Made by a program: the position numbers and the translations under genes | In this document: positions 43,159 through 49,941 of the stretch, in pieces | Layout: each line of letters starts with the position of its first letter | Numbering within the stretch: the first letter of the stretch is position 1 | The notes under the pieces: model-generated | Databases searched by the model: none | What the model saw: the letters and a program-made list of their open reading frames with translations, nothing else | What the model was told of the DNA's origin: nothing | DNA from: Promicromonospora sukumoe | Lineage (GTDB): Bacteria; Actinomycetota; Actinomycetes; Actinomycetales; Cellulomonadaceae | Length of the DNA: 64,000 nt | NCBI RefSeq assembly: GCF_014137995.1 | Contig: NZ_JACGWV010000001.1 | Coordinates: 1,736,001 to 1,800,000, forward strand | Direction: 5' to 3'

Positions 43159-44018
43159 GACCGGCCCCTGGTGAATAGGCGAGCGGGTCCGGAGCCGTTG
43201 GACATGCGGTTGAACCAGAACAGGGTCAGGGCGAAGAAGGCGGCCAGGACGAGGAAGACGATCTGGCCGAGCGGGGTGCGGTAGGGCTCGATGTAGGTGC
43301 CGTTCAGCAGCATTGCGCCGAGGGTGCCGACGGTGATGACGGTCAGCCAGGTCGCGGTGGCGCGGTAGGTGGCGCGGCTGGCCTCGACCTCGCGGCGGGC
43401 GCGGACCTGGTCGGCGACGTCGTCGGCCAGGTCGTCCAGCACCTTGGCCACGGGGCCGCGCAGCTCGATCGCGGTGGTCAGGGACTGGGCGACCATGTCC
43501 GCGGTCGGGTCGGCGAGGTCGTCGGCGAACGCGGCCAGCGCCACCCGCGGGTTCCAGCTCGACTCCAGCCGCGCCGCCAGCGCCTGGACCTGGGGTGCGA
43601 TCGGGGCCGGTGCGGTCCACGCGGTGGACCGCAGGGCGTTCTCCAGGCTCTTGCCGCCGGAGAGGGAGCCGGCCAGGGACCGGGTCCAGTCCTGGATCGC
43701 TTCCAGGCGCGCGATCCGTTCGCCCTGTGCCCTGTTGGACAGCATCGACGGGACACCGACCGAGACGACCGGCCCGACGAGCAGGAGCAGTGGCCAGCCG
43801 GTGATCAGCCAGGCGACCAGACCCGCGGCGATACCGAGCCCGAGCAGGATGCGGGTTCGGCGCGGCATCCGGCCGAACGCTGTCCGGGCCCGGTCGACCA
43901 GGCTGGTGCGCGGCGGTCGCGCGGCCGGAGGCAGGGCCGGCGGTACGGGGCGCAGAGCGTAGACGAGGCCGACCAGGCCGCCGCATACCAGCGCGCCGCA
44001 CAGGGCGGCGAGGATCAT
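43155..44018 (-). CDS. tadB: TadB-like pilus platform protein
   Basis: A 287-aa inner-membrane protein of the TadB/T2SSF family. It has an N-terminal helix (1-20), a hydrophobic pair at about 57-90, the T2SSF core 'LEAIQDWTRSLAGSLSGGKSLENALR', 'PRVALAAFADDLADPTADMVAQSL' and 'VADQVRARREVEASRATYRATA', and two C-terminal helices. It would transmit TadA motion to the pilus. Four-bp overlaps with tadA and tadC show one operon. Confidence 0.85.
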   Translation of the reverse strand: MILAALCGALVCGGLVGLVYALRPVPPALPPAARPPRTSLVDRARTAFGRMPRRTRILLGLGIAAGLVAWLITGWPLLLLVGPVVSVGVPSMLSNRAQGERIARLEAIQDWTRSLAGSLSGGKSLENALRSTAWTAPAPIAPQVQALAARLESSWNPRVALAAFADDLADPTADMVAQSLTTAIELRGPVAKVLDDLADDVADQVRARREVEASRATYRATATWLTVITVGTLGAMLLNGTYIEPYRTPLGQIVFLVLAAFFALTLFWFNRMSNGSGPARLFTRGRS

Positions 44019-45562
44019 GACCGGACCGCCGTCGTCGCCCGGCCGGGCACTCCGGGGTGGTGCAGGGCTTCGCTGAAGCCCTGCAGGTCGAACCCGTAGG
44101 CCTCCAGACCTTGGTGGTCCAGGTCCGGCATGGTCTTCGGTACGGCGTTCCCGTCGGGTCCGGGGGCGAAGATCTGGGTGGTGGCGTACCCGGTCTCCCG
44201 CTCGCCGGGGGCGACTGAGATGATCTCGGCGACCTGACGGCGCGGTGCCTGGCTCGTGGGGTCGTAGGACAGGTCGACGTGCACGATCAGGTCGATCGCG
44301 TGCGCGAGCTTGGACGTCGCCAGGTCATGGGTGACCTGCTCCTCGCCCTCCATCGCGCAGGTCACCAGCTTCCGGATCGCGGCGACCGCGCTGGTGGCGT
44401 GCGTGGTCGACAAGGACCCGGTGCCGGACTCCATCGCCTTGATCATCGGCCACACCTCCGCGCCGCGAACCTCACCGACGATCAAGCGGGACCGGTTGTA
44501 CCGGAAAGACCGCCACAACGCCTCGGCAATGGTCGACTCCCCGGCCTGCCGCCCATCGAGCCCGACCTCGCCGGAGCCGGGGCGGGCCTCCCACGCGATC
44601 ACGTTCGGGCGCAGGTCCTGCAGCCCGAGCTCGTACTCCGTCTCGAACGTCGCGATCCGTTCCCCGGCCGGGATCTGGTCACACAGCGCCCGGGTCAGGG
44701 TCGTCTTGCCGGCGCTGGCCGCACCGGAGACCACGATCGACTTCCGGGCCCGGACCGCTGCCGCGAGGAACGACGCGGCAATGGGCGAGAGCATCCCGAG
44801 CCCGACGAGCTGGTCGAGGGTGACCTGGATCAGGCGGTGGCGCCGGATGACCACCACGGGCCGGTCGGTCACCCACGCCGACGCCGCCAGGCGCGCACCG
44901 CTACCGGGCAGGCGCATGTCGACGTACGGATTCCGCTCGGAGAACGGGCGGGCGCCGGAGCCGGTGCGGGAGGCGATGTCCTGGATCAGCTGGATCAGCT
45001 CATCGTCGGAGTCCGCGACTGGTTGGCCGGCCACCCAGGTGCCGTCGGCGAGCTGGAGCTGGACAGTGCGGTGGCCGTAGATCTCGATGTTCTCGACGTC
45101 GTCGTTGTCCAACAACGGTTGTAGCCGGCCCATGCGGAACAGGCTGTTGAACACCGCATCCCGCAGGACCTCCCGCTCGGCGGGCGTGAACTCGGCCTTG
45201 CCGTCGTTGCGCCGGTCGGTGGAGGCCTGCTTCACCAGCCGGTTGATGGCCTCCTTGCCGGCTTCCTCGCGCACCAGGGTGTCGGTGCCGGGCGAGAACT
45301 GCTCGGCCTGCTCGGTGGAGACCTGGTCGCGCAACGCGTCCACCAGGGCCCAGTCCACCGGGACCGGCCGTGGCAGTGCGGCGGCAGAGCGGTCGGATCG
45401 GCGAGTCGTCCCGTCACCCGAGTCAGGTTGTCCGGAGCCAACCCAGGGGTTGCTCGGGCGACGCAGGTTCGGTGGTAATTCGTGCGGGACCGGTCGCGTC
45501 AGAAACGCGATGCCCGCCGGGTCGGTGCCCTCGGGAGACTCGGTGCGCGGCTCGGCCGTCAT
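44015..45562 (-). CDS. tadA: TadA/CpaF secretion ATPase
   Basis: A 515-aa hexameric ATPase of the VirB11/CpaF type that drives Tad pilus assembly. The N-terminal domain contains 'LFRMGRLQPLLDNDDVENIEIYG'. Walker A is GAASAGKT (280-287), the Asp box follows as 'ERIATFETEYELGL', Walker B is 'RLIVGEVRGAEV' and the His box is 'GTGSLSTTHATSA'. Length is typical for actinobacterial CpaF plus a disordered N-terminal 60 residues. It is the clearest marker of the pilus cluster, though a related ATPase could also serve the T4SS, which lacks its own VirB11. Confidence 0.9.
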   Translation of the reverse strand: MTAEPRTESPEGTDPAGIAFLTRPVPHELPPNLRRPSNPWVGSGQPDSGDGTTRRSDRSAAALPRPVPVDWALVDALRDQVSTEQAEQFSPGTDTLVREEAGKEAINRLVKQASTDRRNDGKAEFTPAEREVLRDAVFNSLFRMGRLQPLLDNDDVENIEIYGHRTVQLQLADGTWVAGQPVADSDDELIQLIQDIASRTGSGARPFSERNPYVDMRLPGSGARLAASAWVTDRPVVVIRRHRLIQVTLDQLVGLGMLSPIAASFLAAAVRARKSIVVSGAASAGKTTLTRALCDQIPAGERIATFETEYELGLQDLRPNVIAWEARPGSGEVGLDGRQAGESTIAEALWRSFRYNRSRLIVGEVRGAEVWPMIKAMESGTGSLSTTHATSAVAAIRKLVTCAMEGEEQVTHDLATSKLAHAIDLIVHVDLSYDPTSQAPRRQVAEIISVAPGERETGYATTQIFAPGPDGNAVPKTMPDLDHQGLEAYGFDLQGFSEALHHPGVPGRATTAVRS

Positions 45563-46419
45563 GCGTGCTCCTGTCGACGATCAGCGGCAGCAGCCCAGAC
45601 CGCCGCAGGACCCGGGGCCCGTCCCTGCCTCGCGGCTTGGTCTGCTGGACTACCGGACGGGCTGGGCAGCGCTGGGCTGGGTGGTGCAGTGCCGAGCGAG
45701 ATCTCCGCGGCCAGGGTCCGAGCGGTCGCAGCGAGCGAGCGCACGTAGCCGCTCTTGTGGAACCGGGCCCGGGGCGCCGCTCCGAGGTGATAGGTCTCGG
45801 CATCCTTGGGCGAGTACGCGACAGAACCGGCCAGCGGGAGTCCGAGGAGCTTGGCCGCGCCGCGCCCCGAGTAGGGGCGGTCGGGCCCGACGACCAGGAG
45901 CCCGGCCCGCTTCCACGCCCGGGTCCGCACGACCAGATCGGCATAGGAGCGGACGGCCGCGAGCGCGGGCAGGTCGGTCCGGGTCACCAGCAGTGTCTTG
46001 TCGGCTCGCTCGAGTAGGGGCCGTGGGGAGTCGGCCATTCCGAGTCTCCCGGCGTCGATGATCACGTCCTGCCCGGTCGCGTCCAGCCCGGCGAGCACCT
46101 CGGCGAGCGGCCCCCACAGGCCGCCCAGTTCCCGTGCCTCCAGGTGTGAGCGGACACCAGGCACGAACCGGACCCCGTCCTTGATCGGGACCGCGACCCG
46201 GTCCACGGCGGCGGCGATGGGTTCGGCCGCGAACGCGACGTCCAGCAGTCCGGTGTCGTGGTCGTGGGCGCCTTGGAACCAGCCGGCGAGGATCGCGGAC
46301 CCGCCCACCGGGTCGGCCTCGACCAGTACGACCGGGCGTGGCCAGGCGATGGCCAGGCCGAGCGCGGTCGTGGTGACGCCCGGTGAGCCGGAGGCGGAGC
46401 ACAGTGCGATGACAGCCAT
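45559..46419 (-). CDS. TadZ/CpaE-like ParA-fold protein, P-loop without lysine
   Basis: A 286-aa protein of the MinD/ParA fold placed where TadZ/CpaE stands in pilus clusters. It begins 'MAVIALCSASGSPGVTTTALGLA', the deviant Walker A region, but the conserved lysines of KGGxGKT are absent. 'PVVLVEADPVGGSAIL' and 'QDVIIDAGRLG' are the switch and Walker B segments. The Pro/Ala-rich tail is disordered. It probably localises the pilus machine without normal ATPase activity. Start overlaps the upstream stop (TGATG). Confidence 0.75.
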   Translation of the reverse strand: MAVIALCSASGSPGVTTTALGLAIAWPRPVVLVEADPVGGSAILAGWFQGAHDHDTGLLDVAFAAEPIAAAVDRVAVPIKDGVRFVPGVRSHLEARELGGLWGPLAEVLAGLDATGQDVIIDAGRLGMADSPRPLLERADKTLLVTRTDLPALAAVRSYADLVVRTRAWKRAGLLVVGPDRPYSGRGAAKLLGLPLAGSVAYSPKDAETYHLGAAPRARFHKSGYVRSLAATARTLAAEISLGTAPPSPALPSPSGSPADQAARQGRAPGPAAVWAAAADRRQEHA

Positions 46420-47156
46420 CAGCCCTCCTCGGTAGTGGATGAGGTGCTGGGCGAGGCGGAGGGCTCTGCTCCGTCATCGGACGGACTGGTGGTCTCGTCG
46501 AGCTCGCGGGAGTCCAGGACGAGCGTCACTTTGCCGGCGGCTGCCTCGGCAGCCAGGGTGATGGCTTCTTCGTGGGAGACCAGGACGTCGACGACGGTCT
46601 GTCCATCTGGGGCGGGCGGGTTGACCGCGACTACCTCGGCCTCGTGGAACGTCGGGGTCTGCTCGCCACCGCCGTCGGCGGCCGTGACGACCGCTCGCAC
46701 CTGGTCGCCGGGCAGCAGGCTCAGGCCCGGTGCGACCGGTGGTGGCAGGACCATGCCGAGCACCGACATGCCCGACGGCGGCACCAACTCCTCGGCCACG
46801 ACACCGGCCGTCAGTGCGGCGCCGGCCGGGACGTCCCACGCCGCACGCTGCCCGACCACGTCGGCCCGCGCCCCGGCACCGATCAGGTCCAACGCGACGT
46901 CGGCACCGACCTGGGTCTCGGTCAGGTCCTCGGCCGTGATCACCGAGCCCCGCACGATCGTGTCCCGGGCGACCAGCACCGTGCGCGTGTCGGTCAGCGT
47001 CGCCCACAGCAGCACCGCGCCCAGGGCGCCGACGCCGATCGCCGCAATCATCACTACTGCCAGCACCGGACGCCGCTTCAATCGTGGTGGTGCGAGCCTG
47101 GCCCCTGCCGGTGACGCCCCTGGCGCCGATGGTCCCCGCGTGGTCGTGCTAGTCAT
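46419..47156 (-). CDS. CpaB-like SAF-domain pilus assembly protein
   Basis: A 245-aa protein with one membrane helix (about residues 29-52) and a SAF domain: 'VLVARDTIVRGSVITAEDLTETQVG', 'AWDVPAGAALTAGVV', then 'GLSLLPGDQVRAVVTA', as in CpaB/RcpC. It is thought to line or stabilise the periplasmic part of the Tad channel. AAGGGGG precedes ATG at 47156. The C-terminal 25 residues are Ser/Thr/Glu-rich. Confidence 0.8.
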   Translation of the reverse strand: MTSTTTRGPSAPGASPAGARLAPPRLKRRPVLAVVMIAAIGVGALGAVLLWATLTDTRTVLVARDTIVRGSVITAEDLTETQVGADVALDLIGAGARADVVGQRAAWDVPAGAALTAGVVAEELVPPSGMSVLGMVLPPPVAPGLSLLPGDQVRAVVTAADGGGEQTPTFHEAEVVAVNPPAPDGQTVVDVLVSHEEAITLAAEAAAGKVTLVLDSRELDETTSPSDDGAEPSASPSTSSTTEEG

Positions 47157-47194
47157 CCCGACATCCCCCTTGGCCGCCCAGCTCGGGCAGCCCG

Positions 47195-48181
47195 TCAGTT
47201 CACCAGTACTTGTGCCTCGCCGACCGAGACCTGCACGCTGCGCGACAGGTCGTCCACGTCCAGCGACCCGGACTGCCCGGCCCCTTCCCAGTCCACGACC
47301 CACTCGCTGGTGGCCGTGACCGTGTACTCCTGCCCTGGCCGGTACCCGGACTCCCGGGTGTAGATGTGCCCGCAGTCCGGCGACGCCTGCCGTGCGAACC
47401 GGAACTCGTACGGGGTGCCCGGGCCGGTGCACACGACCTGGGTGCCGTCACCCATGTCCCATACGATCCGCTCCACCCGGGCCGTCGCCGACACCGTCAC
47501 GGACCCCGCCGAAGCAGTACGCGTGATCGGACCGAACGTCTGCTCACCGGGGTCGTGGACCCACAGCCACGTCGGCAACGCCACGACCCCAGGCCCGTCC
47601 GGATCCGGGGACATCCCGATCTCGACCGCACGCAGGTTCATCCGCTCCACCGCGATCTGCGCCACCTCACCCGGCGTGGGTCCGGCGTCGGCCGCGTCTG
47701 GTGGAGTCGCCAGCCAGACCGCGCCCTGGAGCCCGCCGGTGGGGATGCGGCACTCGTAGATCGCGCCGTCGCCCTGCTCATGCCCTTCCCACTCGGGGGC
47801 GGTGGCCGGCGGCTGCGGTATGGCCCGGCTCAGGTAGCAGTTCCACTGCTCGCTCCACACCCCGTACTCGGACGTGCACGGCACCGGGCCACCCGCCTCA
47901 TCGAGATGAATCGTGATGCTGCCCTGCGGCTCCCACGTGCACGCCGACCCCATGCTCGACCGGCGAGCCGGCTTGGCTGGTGCCTCGGAGCGTCCGCTCG
48001 CCGCTGACGCTGAATCGTCCGAGACCTGCGCAGAGGCCGATCCGGGGTCGTGGGCGATGATCACGCAGACGCCGGAATCCCGGTCGAAGGCTTTGCAATG
48101 CGGGTCCGCTGATGCGGGTATCGCAATCCCACCGAGGGCGAGTGCGAAGACGGCAGTGACTGTTGCCCTCAGCCTGTGCAT
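47195..48181 (-). CDS. Secreted PKD-like protein of the Tad operon
   Basis: A 328-aa exported protein. The signal peptide covers about residues 1-26 ('ALALGGIAIPASA'). A Ser/Ala/Lys linker follows, then a cysteine-containing domain ('WEPQGSITIHLDEAGGPVPC'), and a C-terminal PKD-like fold with 'VERIVWDMGDGTQVVCTGPG' and 'CGHIYTRESGYRPGQEYTVTATSEW'. Similar proteins accompany actinobacterial Tad clusters and may be surface or pilus-associated. GGAGAAGG precedes the ATG at 48181. Confidence 0.7.
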   Translation of the reverse strand: MHRLRATVTAVFALALGGIAIPASADPHCKAFDRDSGVCVIIAHDPGSASAQVSDDSASAASGRSEAPAKPARRSSMGSACTWEPQGSITIHLDEAGGPVPCTSEYGVWSEQWNCYLSRAIPQPPATAPEWEGHEQGDGAIYECRIPTGGLQGAVWLATPPDAADAGPTPGEVAQIAVERMNLRAVEIGMSPDPDGPGVVALPTWLWVHDPGEQTFGPITRTASAGSVTVSATARVERIVWDMGDGTQVVCTGPGTPYEFRFARQASPDCGHIYTRESGYRPGQEYTVTATSEWVVDWEGAGQSGSLDVDDLSRSVQVSVGEAQVLVN

Positions 48182-48783
48182 GGGGCCTTCTCCAGTGTTT
48201 CCAATGAGGCGACGCGCCAGCCGCTGGCAGGATCTGATTTGTAGTCGTAGTTGGCTACGTGGAGACGTTCCCATCCGCGATCGGCGCGGTCCGGGCTCAC
48301 CCTGGAATTTCCGGCCTCGTCGACGAGGTCGACGTCGCTGACGTCGTAACAGACGTCCACTTGTACGGTCGGGACTCGCCCCGCTTCTGGATCCGAGTTG
48401 TCCAGGTTCACGGACTGGACTATTACTTCGGCGACCGTGGTCTGCCCTGTCTTGCGCCAGCCATCGGCGCGCCACTGCTCCACGATCTGCTGGCGAGTGC
48501 TGAGCTCCACGCTCGTGGCGACTCTGCCAAGCCGAGACAACTTGGCATCGGGATCTTGACCGACCTCGTCCGTGACCGCGTAGTAATCGCGCGCAAGTGC
48601 CTCGGCACTTGTACGGGCGAGCGCTTTCGGATTCGTGGGGCTCGGTAACGGTGACGCCGAAAGAGACGGGGTGGGCGAGTTCGCCGACTCGCTCGGTGTA
48701 GGCGAAGCCGACCCGCCAGTCGTGCAGCCTGAAGCTAGCGCGAGCAGCAGCGCTGCGGTGAGAACAGGTCGTGTGGTGCGCAT
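48169..48783 (-). CDS. Putative lipoprotein heading the Tad operon
   Basis: A 204-aa lipoprotein. The leader MRTTRPV, hydrophobic run and lipobox 'LASGC' put lipidation at Cys20. A Ser/Pro/Thr linker of about 30 residues follows, then a compact domain ('ALARDYYAVTDEVGQDPDAKLSRLGRVATS', 'PTVQVDVCYDVSDVDLVDEAG') resembling the small NTF2-like domains found in secreted actinobacterial lipoproteins. It overlaps the PKD-like gene by 13 bp and is first gene after the divergent control region. Confidence 0.7.
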   Translation of the reverse strand: MRTTRPVLTAALLLALASGCTTGGSASPTPSESANSPTPSLSASPLPSPTNPKALARTSAEALARDYYAVTDEVGQDPDAKLSRLGRVATSVELSTRQQIVEQWRADGWRKTGQTTVAEVIVQSVNLDNSDPEAGRVPTVQVDVCYDVSDVDLVDEAGNSRVSPDRADRGWERLHVANYDYKSDPASGWRVASLETLEKAPCTG

Positions 48784-49028
48784 GCTGAGGGGCCTGCCTC
48801 CGTGGGCGCGCCGCCGGGACGGCACGCGGTGATCGCCGACGAGGTCGAGATTGTCGAGCGGGTGAAAACTGGGGGAATCCATTACCGCCGATCCGGGTCG
48901 TTGATGCAAGGCAATTGGCACACCTGTTACGCGCCCGAAACGAACGGGGCAGGAATTGGGCAACGCTTTGGTCGAGGTCTTCACCGTCGCAACGGTGGCA
49001 GGCGTGCGCGCGCTCTGCGCACACCCTG

Positions 49029-49056
49029 ACCCGTGCACACCGTGGTGTGCACGGGT
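49029..49056. repeat. 13-bp-arm inverted repeat
   Basis: ACCCGTGCACACC (49029-49041) and its exact reverse complement (49044-49056) around GT. Its core is the same GCACACC-NN-GGTGTGC motif found inside the Tad genes. It stands 6 bp upstream of the second 26-bp element, as the GTGCGCAC pair does at 36.9 kb. Confidence 0.9.
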
Positions 49057-49062
49057 ATCACC

Positions 49063-49088
49063 GCAGGTCAGGAGCGCGCACCAACTCG
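49063..49088. repeat. 26-bp element, copy 2
   Basis: Begins GCAGGTCAGGAGCGCGCACC and ends AACTCG; differs from copy 1 (36920-36945) at two positions. Both copies follow a palindrome and lie upstream of a leftward operon. Confidence 0.8.
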
Positions 49089-49130
49089 CCTCGACGGTGC
49101 TCCCTGGGCGGGCGTTGGGATGGCCTGAAT

Positions 49131-49154
49131 GCATTTGGACAATTGTCCAAATGC
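49131..49154. promoter_or_regulatory. Perfect 24-bp palindrome (operator-like)
   Basis: An uninterrupted palindrome centred between 49142 and 49143, with core TTGGACAATTGTCCAA. It is A/T-rich for this DNA, as expected for a regulator operator. The HTH protein encoded 255 bp away is an obvious candidate to bind it. Confidence 0.85.
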
Positions 49155-49179
49155 CGCGCGCACCACAGGTGCGCGCGGC
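49153..49179. repeat. 12-bp-arm inverted repeat with ACA loop
   Basis: GCCGCGCGCACC (49153-49164) pairs with 49168-49179 around ACA. It touches the neighbouring 24-bp palindrome. All-GC arms could form a very stable hairpin in single-stranded DNA. Confidence 0.85.
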
Positions 49180-49408
49180 GCGCAACAGGCTGAGAGCGAG
49201 AATTCACTATGCGAAATCAAGCGGGCATGGCGTGCCGGAACGGACTGGTTCGGTTGCCGTGCCCTGCTCGCCCATTGGGCCCGCGACGTGGATCAGTGTC
49301 GAACTAGCATCGGGTGCGCGGGGTGAGCCCTCGCCGGCCAGGCGCGGACCGAACCGGGCCGCGCGCTGGGGCCGCGCGCTGGGGCCATGGATGCAGGACG
49401 GAGGCGTC

Positions 49409-49810
49409 ATGAGCGATGGGCAGTTGCGCAGGATGACGGGTAGTGAGGTCTGGTGCGCGCGCGAAGCGCTCGGTCTGGAGCGCTCGGATCTTGGGCGTTT
49501 GCTCGGCAACCGCGCCGAGATCGTCCGCGACTGGGAGCGTGGAAAGCTGAATGTTCCGTTCCGGGTTCGCGAGCAGATGGACGAACTGGAAGCGATCACC
49601 GCGAAGGAAGTCGAGCGGTTGACTGCCGACCTGCGGCAGATGCCACAACCGGTGGTGGTCGTCTACTCGGACAAGGAGCCACAGCCCCCCGCCGTCGCGC
49701 GGTTCGGTGTGCGCTGGTGGCGCACAGTCGCCGCTCGCGCCGCAGGAAACGTGCCCGGCACTCGAATCGGCACAACCTCCGAGATTGACTCCATCGGCCA
49801 TGAAAGCTGA
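49409..49810 (+). CDS. Helix-turn-helix protein heading the relaxase operon
   Basis: A 133-aa protein. Residues 9-55 form an HTH resembling the Aca2/YdiL-like type: 'MTGSEVWCAREALGLERSDLGRLLGNRAEIVRDWERG'. A short coiled-coil (EQMDELEAITAKEVERLTADL) probably dimerises it. The tail is basic ('RWWRTVAARAAG'). GGAGG precedes the ATG. By position it should regulate the divergent Tad and relaxase operons, likely through the palindromes at 49.03-49.18 kb. Confidence 0.75.
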   Translation: MSDGQLRRMTGSEVWCAREALGLERSDLGRLLGNRAEIVRDWERGKLNVPFRVREQMDELEAITAKEVERLTADLRQMPQPVVVVYSDKEPQPPAVARFGVRWWRTVAARAAGNVPGTRIGTTSEIDSIGHES

Positions 49811-49883
49811 ACAAATGAAATAAATGATTAGTCCAACGTGTAAATTATGGCCTTTATCGGTGGCCTGAGCGTTCTTTGTAGCA

Positions 49884-49889
49884 TATAAT
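49884..49889 (+). promoter_or_regulatory. -10 element upstream of the ParB-like gene
   Basis: A consensus TATAAT in an unusually A/T-rich 90-bp stretch (49811-49900). No good -35 at 17-bp spacing was seen, so an activator or relaxed -35 is likely. The transcript would begin near 49896, about 46 nt before the start codon. Confidence 0.6.
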
Positions 49890-49898
49890 TGAGACAAC

Positions 49899-49919
49899 GG
49901 CCCGGGGTTATCCCAGGCC
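49899..49919 (+). promoter_or_regulatory. Hairpin in the ParB 5' leader
   Basis: GGCCCGGG and CCCAGGCC form an 8-bp stem with one C-A mismatch around GTTAT, right at the predicted transcript start. It could slow translation or protect the mRNA. Confidence 0.45.
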
Positions 49920-49941
49920 CTGACGGCACAAGGAGCCGATC

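Larger units (their letters stand above)
48784..49408. promoter_or_regulatory. Divergent control region between Tad and relaxase operons; possible oriT
   Basis: A 625-bp gene-free region between the leftward lipoprotein and the rightward HTH gene. It contains three strong inverted repeats (49029-49056, 49131-49154, 49153-49179) and the second copy of the 26-bp element (49063-49088). Promoters for both directions must be here. Since relaxase origins are usually near the relaxase gene and made of inverted repeats, this is also the best candidate transfer origin in the window. The part 48784-49000 shows nothing distinctive to me. Confidence 0.6.
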
